From NCBI GenBank assembly GCA_027297685.1, contig JAPUHN010000080.1:1-38284 (forward strand): 38,284 nucleotides of DNA, read 5' to 3'. Source of the DNA: Alphaproteobacteria bacterium (GTDB lineage Bacteria; Pseudomonadota; Alphaproteobacteria; UBA6615). This document shows, in pieces, positions 1-7,787 of the stretch. The notes under the pieces are model-generated. The model had not been told where the DNA came from. It saw only the letters and a list, made by a program, of their open reading frames with translations, and did no database searches. The stretch's first letter is position 1. The number at the start of each line of letters is the position of its first letter. The position numbers were made by a program, and so were the translations under genes.

Positions 1-190
1 CCGGCACGAACACGGCGAGACAGACAAGCCAAGCGACGTGCAGCGCAACCATCAGCGGATAATGTCCGGCGCCGTGTTCGACACCGCCCGCGGCCAGCAA
101 TCGCCGCGTGTTGATCCGCGCGACGGCCAACTCGACCAGCCTTTGCAGCACGATCAGCGCGACCAGGATATGCCAGACGGAAACGATCAC
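1..190 (-). CDS. Isoprenylcysteine carboxyl methyltransferase family protein (partial, N-terminus only)
   Basis: The reading frame starts with GTG at 190 on the minus strand and runs off the left edge of the window. The start overlaps the stop codon of the polyketide synthase gene (GTGA), so the two are probably translationally coupled. About 63 residues are visible. They begin with a hydrophobic segment, followed by RLVELA, NTRRLLAAGG, EHGAGHYPLM and a second hydrophobic helix. This is the N-terminal pattern of the small ICMT-like membrane methyltransferases that often sit beside bacterial type III polyketide synthases. In known cases such as Bacillus BpsB they O-methylate alkylpyrones. The catalytic SAM-binding part lies outside the window, so the family call rests on the N-terminus and the context. 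Confidence 0.7.
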   Translation of the reverse strand, partial: MIVSVWHILVALIVLQRLVELAVARINTRRLLAAGGVEHGAGHYPLMVALHVAWLVCLAVFVP

Positions 191-1260
191 GCCGCGTCCA
201 GCAATGCGAAGGAAGCGGTAAAGCCTGGCCCCAACGCCGACATCAGCAGGCGGCCCGCCGGCGCCTCGGACATCGTGCGTTCGAGAACGAATAGCGCCGT
301 CGCCGCCGACATGTTGCCATAGTCGCGCATCACCGCGCGCGACGCCACGAGCGCGCCCGGCGCCAGGCCGAACACGTCCTCCAGCGCATCGAGAACCTTG
401 GCCCCTCCCGGGTGGCAGATATGGCAGTCGATGTCGGCCGCGGTCAAACCGTTGCGTTCGAGAAACGCCGTCGCCGGCGCCGGCAGATTTTCCCGGACGA
501 AACCGGGAATATCGCGCGACAAGAGCACGCCGAGGCCGTCCTCACCGATCGACCAGCCCATGATGTCGAGCGAATTCGGCCAGGTATGCTCGGCCCAGTC
601 GACGATCGCCGGTCCTGTGATGGCGCCCGGGTCGCCGCACTGCACCAGCGCGCCGGCTGCGCCGTCACCGAACAGCGCGGTCGAAATGATGTTGCTCTTC
701 GACGTGTCGTTGGCTTGAAACGTCAGTCCGCACAACTCGACCACCAGCAGCATCACCCGCGCGCCGGGCCGACTCAACGCCAGTTGCGCGGCGCGCGCCA
801 GGCCCGACACACCGCCGGCGCAGCCGAGCCCGAACACCGGCAAACGTTCGACGTCGCGGCGAAACGCCATGCGCTCGATCAACAACGCGTCGAGACTGGG
901 GGTCGCCATGCCGGTGGTCGACACGACAACCAGCGCGTCGATGTCGCCGGCCGTCAGCTTGGATTGGTCGAGCAACGCTCCGACCACGCGTTCGAGCAAG
1001 CGCACCGCGTTTTCAATGTAGAGGTCGTTGCGCTCGCTGAAGGTATGCGGCTGGCCGTACCACTCGATCGGCACGCACGAATAGCGGGTCGCTACTCCGG
1101 CGTTGGCGTAGACCGGCGCAAAGCGGTCGAAGTCGGGGACGTCGGGCGCGAAGATCTCGGCCGCCCGGGCGACCACGTCGGTCTGGCGCAGCACAAATTC
1201 GGGAACCGCCGTCGCCACCGCGAATATGCGCGCCTGCATGACTTTCGAAGAATTCGCCAT
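187..1260 (-). CDS. Type III polyketide synthase (chalcone/stilbene synthase-like)
   Basis: This 357-residue protein has the length expected of a bacterial type III polyketide synthase. Such enzymes extend an acyl-CoA starter with malonyl-CoA and cyclise the product to alkylresorcinols or alkylpyrones. The Cys-His-Asn triad is visible: Cys147 in GLGCAGG, His283 in CHICHPGG and Asn316 in YGNMSAAT. The glycine-rich C-terminal GPGF loop of the thiolase fold is also present. The ATG at 1260 overlaps the TGA of the upstream exporter gene (TGATG), and its own stop overlaps the start of the methyltransferase-like gene. The three form a tight operon suggesting synthesis, methylation and export of a polyketide lipid. 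The product cannot be predicted from sequence alone. Confidence 0.92.
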   Translation of the reverse strand: MANSSKVMQARIFAVATAVPEFVLRQTDVVARAAEIFAPDVPDFDRFAPVYANAGVATRYSCVPIEWYGQPHTFSERNDLYIENAVRLLERVVGALLDQSKLTAGDIDALVVVSTTGMATPSLDALLIERMAFRRDVERLPVFGLGCAGGVSGLARAAQLALSRPGARVMLLVVELCGLTFQANDTSKSNIISTALFGDGAAGALVQCGDPGAITGPAIVDWAEHTWPNSLDIMGWSIGEDGLGVLLSRDIPGFVRENLPAPATAFLERNGLTAADIDCHICHPGGAKVLDALEDVFGLAPGALVASRAVMRDYGNMSAATALFVLERTMSEAPAGRLLMSALGPGFTASFALLDAA

Positions 1261-2183
1261 CAAGGGCTCGGTGTCGACGTTTGCGGCGCTCGGGTGGCAC
1301 GCGAGTCGCTGCGTTCGCGGACCGCCAGATAGGTGGCGCCAGCGAAGATCATGATGCCGCCGGTCCAGGTGAAAACATCCGGTACTTCGGCAAATAATGC
1401 AAAGCCGAGGATCGAGGCCCAAACCAGCCGGAAAAAATCCACCGGCAACACCACCGTGGTATCGGCGAGCCGTAAAGCCTGCGCCAGCGTCAGATGCCCC
1501 GCCGTCCCGATCATCCCCATAATGAACATCAGGCCGTACTGTTCCAGGGTCGGCCAGCTCCAGAAGAATACCGCCGGTATCAGGGACATCGGCACCATAA
1601 ACACGACCATGTAAACGACTATGGTCGGCGGCGCGTCTCTGCGCCCGAGCGACTTGATAACGACGAGGATGGTTCCCCAGAGAAAGGCCGACGCGAGGAT
1701 CAGCAATGGGCCAGTATCGAGTTCGACAAAACCCGGCCGCAATATCACCAAGGTGCCGGCGAACCCAAACATCATTGCAGCCCATCGCCGCCAGCGGAAG
1801 ACCTCGCCGAGGAATACAACGGCAAGCGCGGCGGCAAACAGCGGCGCCGCGAAGGCTAACGCGTTGGCGGTCGCCAGCGGAGTCGTTGAAATGCCCAAGA
1901 AGAACATCATCATCGCGCATACATGGCCTAGCGACCGCACGATATGGACGCGAATTCGGTCGGTTCTGAACAGCCCCCAGCCGTAGCGGGCGAGCAAGAA
2001 AATCGCGATCGGCACGCCGAAGAAGTTTCGGAAGAAGGCAACTTCGAAGGGATGCAACTGCGTGGTCAGTTCGCGGATGAACGTGTGCATCGACACGATC
2101 ATGATGGTCGTCAAAAACATCCAGGCCATGCCCTGGACGTTGGTCGGCAAGCGGTCCAGCACCGATGTGTTCAATACGCTCAA
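1260..2183 (-). CDS. DMT-superfamily (EamA) transporter
   Basis: The protein of about 307 residues is strongly hydrophobic, with two repeats of around five membrane helices. This is typical of EamA/RhaT-type drug/metabolite transporters in the inner membrane. The first half ends with the conserved FLGE..RWRRW loop, and the second half has the matching LRLADTTVVLPVDF and FTWTGGIMIFAGATYL segments. It is the first gene of the operon and overlaps the polyketide synthase by TGATG, so exporting the product or a precursor is a plausible role but is inferred. The start is uncertain. The codon at 2183 is TTG without a clear ribosome-binding site, and GTG at 2162 or ATG at 2129 are alternatives. Confidence 0.85.
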   Translation of the reverse strand: MSVLNTSVLDRLPTNVQGMAWMFLTTIMIVSMHTFIRELTTQLHPFEVAFFRNFFGVPIAIFLLARYGWGLFRTDRIRVHIVRSLGHVCAMMMFFLGISTTPLATANALAFAAPLFAAALAVVFLGEVFRWRRWAAMMFGFAGTLVILRPGFVELDTGPLLILASAFLWGTILVVIKSLGRRDAPPTIVVYMVVFMVPMSLIPAVFFWSWPTLEQYGLMFIMGMIGTAGHLTLAQALRLADTTVVLPVDFFRLVWASILGFALFAEVPDVFTWTGGIMIFAGATYLAVRERSDSRATRAPQTSTPSP

Positions 2184-2291
2184 ACGTTATACTCCAGTGG
2201 CGCCGGCAGCTCGGTTGTGCGCCTGCTGCGATTACCGCAAGATGGCGGGACTGACATACAAGCCCAGCGGGCAAGCGGGGAAACAAGAACG

Positions 2292-2606
2292 ATGATCACG
2301 GCAATTGTCCAGTTCAAAGTCGCCGACGGCGTAAGTCGTGACGAAATATTGACCAACATGCGAAACGTCGCCCCGCGCTTCGAGGCCGTACCCAGCCTGA
2401 TCCGCAAAAATTTTCTGCTCGACGAAGAACGCGGCGGCGGCGTTTATACGTGGGAGACGCGCGAAGCGGCGGAACAATTTTACGCCGAGGGCGGCGCCTG
2501 GCGCGAAGCCATTCGCAATTTGTACGGCGTCGACCCGGAAATCACATGGTTCGAGACGCCGATCGTCGTCGACAACGCCATCGGCGAAATAAAAATGTCC
2601 GCCTGA
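2292..2606 (+). CDS. YdhR/antibiotic-biosynthesis-monooxygenase-like dimeric alpha-beta barrel protein
   Basis: The protein is 104 residues. It opens with an ITAIVQFKV strand, followed by a helix (SRDEILTNMRNVAPRF), a strand pair (LIRKNFLLDE, GGGVYTWE), a helix starting REAAEQFYAEG, and a final EITWFETPIVV strand. This matches the YdhR-like branch of the dimeric ferredoxin-like barrel family, whose members are putative small monooxygenases or heme/aromatic binders. The ATG at 2292 has a GGGGAAA ribosome-binding site just upstream. A longer upstream extension of the frame lies over the divergent exporter and is ignored. The gene lies 48 nt before an MDR oxidoreductase and is probably co-transcribed with it. 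The substrate is unknown. Confidence 0.75.
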   Translation: MITAIVQFKVADGVSRDEILTNMRNVAPRFEAVPSLIRKNFLLDEERGGGVYTWETREAAEQFYAEGGAWREAIRNLYGVDPEITWFETPIVVDNAIGEIKMSA

Positions 2607-2654
2607 ACCACCATCGAACCGCCGCGCTCGGCCGGTCACGGAGAAAACCCTGCC

Positions 2655-3656
2655 ATGGGCTCGATAAAGAAAGCCGTCCAATTCGCCCGCACCGGAAATC
2701 CACCCGACGTGGTCGAAGTGATCGATTTGGAAACCCCGGCGGTCGGTCCCGGCGAAGCGTTGATCGACATAGAAGCGGCGGCGATCAATCCGGCGCACCT
2801 GCTGACCCTGTCCGGCAGCTACGGCGTTCAACCGGAATTGCCGGCGATTCCCGGCGCCGAAGGGATCGGTAAGATCGTCGAGGTCGGCAGCGGCGTCACC
2901 AACGTCAAGCCCGGCGACCGGGTGATGATCCCGCCTTATACTGGCACATGGCGTCAACAGGCCGTGGTGCAGGCTGACCACATCTTGGTGTCGTTCCCGC
3001 CTGAGGGCGATCCGATACAAATGGCGATGATCATGGCCAACCCGCCGACCGCTTGGCTGCTGCTGAAAACCGTGGTCGATCTGGAACCTGGCGACTGGGT
3101 GATCCAGAACGCGGCCAACTCGGCGGTCGGCCAATACCTCATGCAGCTTGCCCATATATACGGCTACAAGACAGTCAACGTAGTCCGCCGCGAAGGCTTC
3201 GACGACCTCGTCGCCAAATCCAATGGCGATATTTGTGTCGTCGACGGCGCCGATCTGGGCGAGCGGGTCAAGGCCGCGACTGGCGGCGCCGATATCAAGC
3301 TCGGCATCGACGCCGTGGCCGGCGAGGCAACGCAACATTTGGCCGATTGCCTGGTCGAGAACGCGACGATCGCCAATTACGGACTGCTGTCGGGTGCTCC
3401 ATGCCACTTGTCGCCCAATGATATTATTTTCCGCAATATCAACCTGAAGGGCGTGTGGCTGACGATGTGGCTGCGCGGCCGGGACTCGACGCCGGAGCAA
3501 CGTGCCGCCGTCTACGATGAACTGCGCGGCTATATTATCGAAGGCCGCATGCATGCCGAGGTCGAGGCGACTTACACGCTGGCGCAGATCAAGGACGCCG
3601 TCGCTCACGCCTTGCGTCAGCGCGGCGGTAAAATCGTCATCCTGCCGAACGGTTAA
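2655..3656 (+). CDS. Zinc-independent MDR-family reductase, 2-enoyl thioester reductase-like (MECR/ETR type)
   Basis: The 333-residue medium-chain dehydrogenase/reductase has an N-terminal GroES-like domain (IEAAAINPAHLL, IPGAEGIGKIVEVG, VKPGDRVMIP) and a Rossmann domain (GDWVIQNAANSAVGQYLMQLA). The QNAANSAVG segment and the WLLLKTVVDL stretch before it resemble the NADPH-dependent trans-2-enoyl-CoA/ACP reductase group. No zinc-binding cysteines or histidines are evident. The ATG at 2655 follows a GGAGA ribosome-binding site. It probably reduces an enoyl thioester or a quinone-like substrate in the cytosol, and the exact substrate is not determined. It forms a likely operon with the genes on either side. 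Confidence 0.8.
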   Translation: MGSIKKAVQFARTGNPPDVVEVIDLETPAVGPGEALIDIEAAAINPAHLLTLSGSYGVQPELPAIPGAEGIGKIVEVGSGVTNVKPGDRVMIPPYTGTWRQQAVVQADHILVSFPPEGDPIQMAMIMANPPTAWLLLKTVVDLEPGDWVIQNAANSAVGQYLMQLAHIYGYKTVNVVRREGFDDLVAKSNGDICVVDGADLGERVKAATGGADIKLGIDAVAGEATQHLADCLVENATIANYGLLSGAPCHLSPNDIIFRNINLKGVWLTMWLRGRDSTPEQRAAVYDELRGYIIEGRMHAEVEATYTLAQIKDAVAHALRQRGGKIVILPNG

Positions 3657-3670
3657 GAGCGAGCGCGCGA

Positions 3671-4156
3671 ATGTCCGTCCAGACTTGTCGAATTGGCTTC
3701 GCCCTGGCCGCTCTCAGCGTATTGTTGCTAATCGGAAGCGGCGCTTCTGCGCAGACACGCCCGGTAGAACTTGCGGCCTCTGACGATCGCCTGGCTGAAC
3801 CGCCTCCGCCGGGCTCGGACACCGTGCGCACCGGCACCTTGCGCGACGGCGACCCAATCCACCGCGGCTCCGGCACCGCGCGCTTGTTGAAACTGTCCGA
3901 TGGGACCCACATCGTGCGGCTCGAAAACCTCGAAGTCGTCCGCGGCCCCTCCCTATTTGTCTATCTGGTCGCCCACGAAGACCCGTTATTTCCCGAAGAC
4001 GTGACGGCGGGTTTCCGCAATCTCGGCAGGCTCAAAAGCCGATTTGGCGACCAAAATTACCCGGTTCCTGAAAATACCGACCTCTCCGCCTACGGCAGCG
4101 TCGTGGTGTGGTGCGACACCTTCAAAGTGCAATTCGCCGTCGCCGCGCTGGAATAA
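3671..4156 (+). CDS. Exported DM13-domain protein
   Basis: The protein has 161 residues with a clear signal peptide: a basic start, a hydrophobic core (FALAALSVLLLIGSG) and a cut near ASAQ. The mature part contains a DM13 domain from about residue 75. Visible signs are GTARLLKLSDGTHIVRLENLEV, FVYLVAHEDP, the KSRFGDQNYPVP block and the closing SVVVWCDTFKVQFAVAAL. The cysteine in VVWCD is the conserved DM13 cysteine proposed to take part in redox or electron transfer. The gene begins 14 nt after the MDR reductase, so an operon link is likely. A periplasmic redox role is inferred from the family. Confidence 0.85.
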   Translation: MSVQTCRIGFALAALSVLLLIGSGASAQTRPVELAASDDRLAEPPPPGSDTVRTGTLRDGDPIHRGSGTARLLKLSDGTHIVRLENLEVVRGPSLFVYLVAHEDPLFPEDVTAGFRNLGRLKSRFGDQNYPVPENTDLSAYGSVVVWCDTFKVQFAVAALE

Positions 4157-4219
4157 TATATACTCGGATTGGCTCGTTCCGGCATGATCGTTCCAGCCAA
4201 GTGGAAAATCGATTAGTCG

Positions 4220-4519
4220 CTAATCACCCGATCGCAGCGCGTCGATGCGGCGATTGATCGGCGTGATCATCGTCGAGAACCGCACCGCCAGCCAGTCGAG
4301 AGGCCGCGACCAATCGAGCTTGGTGAACACCAGCAGGAACGGCAGCATGGTGAGCGCGGCAAGGAGCAGACCGGCAGTCTCTCCGGCGCCGAACAGGCGC
4401 GGCCACCACAGTCCGAACTGCAGCACCGCGTAGACCGCCAGCCCGACGAACGCTGCCGTCAACAATGCGAACAGCGCGGTCAAGAACCAGCGCAGCCAAC
4501 ACAGCGCACGCAGGCGCAT
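4220..4519 (-). CDS. Small membrane protein of unknown function
   Basis: The protein is 99 residues starting at ATG 4519, placed 16 nt after the stop of the SDR gene on the same strand. It has two long hydrophobic segments (ALCWLRWFLTALFALLTAAF continuing into AVYAVLQFGLWW, then AGLLLAALTMLPFLLVF), followed by a basic-amphipathic tail with DWLAVRFSTMITPINRRIDALR. The N-terminus is arginine-rich, consistent with a cytosolic start. I do not recognise a family. A longer frame reaching 4630 overlaps the SDR gene and its extra part is low-complexity, so the shorter form is preferred. It is probably co-transcribed with the SDR. Confidence 0.55.
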   Translation of the reverse strand: MRLRALCWLRWFLTALFALLTAAFVGLAVYAVLQFGLWWPRLFGAGETAGLLLAALTMLPFLLVFTKLDWSRPLDWLAVRFSTMITPINRRIDALRSGD

Positions 4520-4535
4520 CGGATCGAACTTACGC

Positions 4536-5264
4536 CTAGAACTTCTCGACCCAGGGCCGCAGTTCGACCTCCCAGGTCCAGGCGCTGCGGTGCTGGCGGT
4601 GGACATCGAGGTAGGTGCGGGCAATGGCATCGGGATCGAGCAAACTGTCGGTCACCTCGCCGGTATGGCCTGCCGCGGCTAGATTTCGCGCCCCACGCGG
4701 GTCGTCAGGACCTTGGCGAATGCCGCCATCGATGACGAAGTGGCCGATATGAATGTTCTGTGGCGCCAATTCGCGGGCCATCGACTGGGCCAGCCCGCGC
4801 AGACCGAACTTGCCCATGGCGAACGGCGCCGACTGGGGATAGCCCTTAATGCTGGCCGAGGCGCCGGTGAAGAATATCGACCCGCTGCCACGCGGTAGCA
4901 TCAGTTGCGCCGCCTTCTGGCCGACCAGAAATCCGGCGTAACAGCTAACGATGACTGCATTCAACACAGCCTCGCGGTCGACTTCGGTGATCGGTCCTCG
5001 GGCTCGCCCGCTGGCGTTATAGACGACAATATCGGGGACTCCGAGATCGGCCCCGACGGCGTCGAAAAGCTGATCGACTTGTGCGCCGTCGGTCGCGTCG
5101 CAGGAATAGGCTTTGGCACCGGTTTCTTCGCATATTGGCGCCAATTTCTCGGTATTGCGCGCCGCCACTGCCACCGTCGCGCCTTCACTTGCGAATAAAC
5201 GCGTCAACGAAGCGCTGAGACCGCTGCCCGCGCCAACAATTAATGCAATTTCCTGTTCGGCCAT
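4536..5264 (-). CDS. Short-chain dehydrogenase/reductase family protein with Phe in place of the catalytic Tyr
   Basis: The protein has 242 residues from the ATG at 5264, which has a good AGGGG ribosome-binding site. A start at 5288 is possible but lacks one. The N-terminal Rossmann motif is GAGSGLS (residues 11-17), followed by the NAS turn (VYNASG, about 82-86), Ser136 in TGASAS and Lys152. The usual YxxxK is PFAMGK here, so Phe148 replaces the catalytic tyrosine. The DNA reads TTC at that codon. The C-terminus (GHFVIDGGI) resembles a group of SDRs that share this ALAQSMARELAP helix. The missing Tyr suggests an altered or non-redox role. It probably forms an operon with the small membrane protein downstream. 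Confidence 0.85.
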   Translation of the reverse strand: MAEQEIALIVGAGSGLSASLTRLFASEGATVAVAARNTEKLAPICEETGAKAYSCDATDGAQVDQLFDAVGADLGVPDIVVYNASGRARGPITEVDREAVLNAVIVSCYAGFLVGQKAAQLMLPRGSGSIFFTGASASIKGYPQSAPFAMGKFGLRGLAQSMARELAPQNIHIGHFVIDGGIRQGPDDPRGARNLAAAGHTGEVTDSLLDPDAIARTYLDVHRQHRSAWTWEVELRPWVEKF

Positions 5265-5450
5265 GTTTTGCCCCTGTTGTTGCCGCAACCGGGTAGAAAA
5301 TCACCGAATGCCGCGCCTGATCGCTCTTTATACCGTCAATTCAACATCCACTTGAAGTAAGAGCCCGATGCTCAAAGAAAAGAAATTCACGAAAAATTCG
5401 TCATTGCGGTGCTTGCATCGGCGGTAGACGTTCTCCAGTTTACGGGCACC

Positions 5451-6872
5451 ATGTCGGAAACAACGGTCAGTAACGGGTTTCTCATGCGCACCCGCGGCTT
5501 ATTGCGGCGCGCGCTGCAAGACGTCGTCAGCGTGGCCAGCCGCGATCGCAGCACGCCGTTGCGCCCGGACTTGCCCGACGACGACCTGAAACTGCTGCGC
5601 GAACGTATCGACGCCAGCTTGTCTGGCCGTGGTGGAGAGGCGTCGGCGCGCGGCAATGCGGCGCAATTGGGACGCTATTATCTCGACCTGAACGACGACG
5701 GCAGGACGCGGTTTTTCCAACTGCTCGCCGAGAATTATGGCGTCGACGGTGACGGGCTGACTCAGGCGATGGACAACGTCCGGACGGTCGAGGACAACCC
5801 CGCGGCGTATGCTCGCGCGGTGGATCGGCTGCGCGAATACCTTCAACCACCGAGGATGCATTTATTTAGGCAATTTAATAGCTTAAGCCATGGAGTTAAA
5901 TTTTTAGTCGATATGCGGGCCGACCTTCGTGGCCTGCTAAAAAACCATCCCGAACTGCGGCCCGTCGAAAGAGAATTGTGGTCCTTGTTGGGCGGTTGGT
6001 TCGACGCCGGGTTTCTCGAGTTGCGTCACGTCACATGGGCCGCGCCGGCCGATCTGCTGGAAAAACTGATTGCCTACGAGGCGGTGCACGAGATCCGATC
6101 GTGGACCGACCTCAAGAACCGCCTCGAATCGGACCGCCGTTGCTATGCGTTTTTCCATCCGAACATGCCCGACGAGCCGCTGATTTTCGTCGAGGTGGCC
6201 TTGGTGGACGGCATGGCCGACAATGTTCAGGAGCTGCTCGACGAATCCGCGCCATCGGGTGACCCGGAGAACGCCAATACAGCCATTTTCTATTCGATAT
6301 CCAACGCCCAACAGGGATTGTCCGGCGTCAGTTTTGGTGACTTCCTCATCAAGCAGGTAGTCGACGACCTGTCGCACGAACTGCCCAACCTGAAAACCTT
6401 CGCCACCTTATCGCCGATCCCCGGCTTTCGCGGTTGGCTCGACTCGCGGTTCGAAGCCGGTGCAGAACTGCTCAACAACGATCAGCAGGTTCGGCTCGCC
6501 GCACTGGCCGGCGACACCGGCGACACCCCGCCATTACAGGCGCTGCTCGATCGGCCCCACTGGTATCAGGACGAAGACACCACCGCCGTTTTGCAGCCGA
6601 TCCTGTTCCACTTGGTGGCCGGCTACTTGCTCTACCAACGCCGGGAGTCGTCAGGCACCGCGCTAGATTCGGTCGCCCATTTTCATCTGAGCAACGGCGC
6701 CCAGGTCGAGCGCGTCAATTGGTTGGCCGACCGTTCCGAACGGGGCATGCAGCAATCGGCTGGAATGATGGTGAATTATCTCTACGCCCTCGACCAGATC
6801 GAGGATAACCATGAGGCCTATGTCACGGGCGGCGAAATTCCCGCGTCGAACGCGGTTAGAAACTTACTTTAG
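5451..6872 (+). CDS. Malonyl-CoA decarboxylase
   Basis: The protein is about 473 residues and is similar over its whole length to the MLYCD family, which converts malonyl-CoA to acetyl-CoA and CO2. The N-terminal helical domain (to about residue 170) is followed by the GNAT-like catalytic domain. Recognisable blocks are CYAFFHPNMPDEPLIFVEVAL, NTAIFYSISNAQQGL, LPNLKTFATLSPIPGF and, near the end, VAHFHLSNGAQVERVNW with the histidine of the active-site region. The tail MVNYLYAL is typical. The start is uncertain: ATG at 5451 is chosen, but an in-frame GTG at 5409 would add 14 residues. Neither has a strong ribosome-binding site. It is a single gene flanked by oppositely oriented neighbours. A role in malonate use or fatty-acid balance is inferred. 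Confidence 0.92.
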   Translation: MSETTVSNGFLMRTRGLLRRALQDVVSVASRDRSTPLRPDLPDDDLKLLRERIDASLSGRGGEASARGNAAQLGRYYLDLNDDGRTRFFQLLAENYGVDGDGLTQAMDNVRTVEDNPAAYARAVDRLREYLQPPRMHLFRQFNSLSHGVKFLVDMRADLRGLLKNHPELRPVERELWSLLGGWFDAGFLELRHVTWAAPADLLEKLIAYEAVHEIRSWTDLKNRLESDRRCYAFFHPNMPDEPLIFVEVALVDGMADNVQELLDESAPSGDPENANTAIFYSISNAQQGLSGVSFGDFLIKQVVDDLSHELPNLKTFATLSPIPGFRGWLDSRFEAGAELLNNDQQVRLAALAGDTGDTPPLQALLDRPHWYQDEDTTAVLQPILFHLVAGYLLYQRRESSGTALDSVAHFHLSNGAQVERVNWLADRSERGMQQSAGMMVNYLYALDQIEDNHEAYVTGGEIPASNAVRNLL

Positions 6873-6912
6873 CATTTATGATAAGCGGCCGCGCAGCGAC
6901 CTCAGGCTTTTC

Positions 6913-7494
6913 TTAGCCTGACGAGCGCCTGCTTTCGGCGTTGAGATAGAAGATGTGGCGGCCGATCTGCGGCCCCGCGACGAACGCTTCGCGCCAATAG
7001 GGCTTGACGTACTCCGCGTGGTACCAAAGCGCGCCACCGGTCGGGTCTTGGGTCTGGCCATTGTAAATGAACCAGGCAATCAGGCGGGCCGCGTTCCAGG
7101 CGACTTCGTTGCGGGGCTGGTCGCTGCGCCCGTCGCACCACCACGAGAACTGACAGCGGTGGCGCCGCTGCTCGCCGCCCTGACGAATAACACTACAAAC
7201 CGTATCTGGGAAACGCTTGCTGGCGACGCGATTTAGCACCACATGGCCGACCGCCAACATGCCGTCGGCCGGCTCGCTGCGCGCCTCGAAATAGATGTTT
7301 TGTGCAAGGCAGGTGATTTCGTCGCTGAGTGCGATCTGCTTCGAGAGGGAGATGGGGAGAACGTGGCTCGGCGTCACCACCGCAGAGTCCGCTGACGATG
7401 GCGTGGCAACCGCTAGTGCCGCCACGCAACAGCCGGCGATAAGGGCGGCTTTACCTGAAAAGCTTTTTGCAAACCTGGCACAAAGTCCCGTCAC
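6913..7494 (-). CDS. SleB/CwlJ-type cell wall hydrolase (exported)
   Basis: The protein is 193 residues. It starts with a basic N-terminus and a hydrophobic segment (AALIAGCCVAALAVATPSSADS) that should act as a signal peptide or membrane anchor. The Hydrolase_2 domain follows, with NIYFEARSEP (Glu70 is the likely catalytic acid), GMLAVGHVVLNRV, FPDTVCSVI and CQFSWWCDG. Family members cleave peptidoglycan as lytic transglycosylases. In non-sporulating alphaproteobacteria they are thought to act in wall turnover. The gene is single and divergent from imuA across an AT-rich intergenic stretch. Confidence 0.88.
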   Translation of the reverse strand: MTGLCARFAKSFSGKAALIAGCCVAALAVATPSSADSAVVTPSHVLPISLSKQIALSDEITCLAQNIYFEARSEPADGMLAVGHVVLNRVASKRFPDTVCSVIRQGGEQRRHRCQFSWWCDGRSDQPRNEVAWNAARLIAWFIYNGQTQDPTGGALWYHAEYVKPYWREAFVAGPQIGRHIFYLNAESRRSSG

Positions 7495-7534
7495 GCGTTC
7501 AGTTCCTCTCGGATCACAAAAGTAAACGAAGTGT

Positions 7535-7680
7535 TAATAGATTGGTCATAGCTAAGGCAAAACTCAATTAAAACAATATAGAATACAAATAATATTATTA
7601 TAAAATTTTATCTATTAACCATAATTCCAATCTTAAGATACTATTACCATTATATATTTTTAAATTACTTGGTTAATGCA
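7535..7680. other. AT-rich intergenic stretch between sleB-like gene and imuA
   Basis: The 293 bp between the divergent hydrolase gene and imuA hold no convincing gene. About 140 bp of it is markedly AT-rich, with runs such as AATATTATTATAAAATTTTA, in otherwise GC-rich DNA. It probably holds the promoters of both neighbours. No specific -35/-10 pair is claimed. Confidence 0.5.
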
Positions 7681-7759
7681 AGACAGCATACGAAACATAT
7701 GCTGCACGTCTTCAAACGAAGACAGGGACCTACGTTGACTCGATGCCTCTACCTCATTA

Positions 7760-7774
7760 GAACAAAACAGGAAC
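7760..7774 (+). promoter_or_regulatory. LexA (SOS) box upstream of imuA
   Basis: The sequence reads GAAC, seven bases, GAAC. This is exactly the alphaproteobacterial LexA operator spacing (GTTC-N7-GTTC on the other strand). It ends 13 nt before the imuA start, where LexA would block the promoter or early transcription. Control of imuA-imuB-dnaE2 by LexA is well established in Caulobacter and relatives, so the assignment is supported by motif, position and the downstream genes. Confidence 0.88.
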
Positions 7775-7787
7775 ATATGGATATCCC

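Noticed and set aside
187-2286. 699-codon frame spanning the polyketide synthase and exporter
   Set aside because: Only the part from 1260 down is the synthase. The rest is an out-of-frame reading of the exporter gene, which has the better membrane-protein pattern in its own frame.
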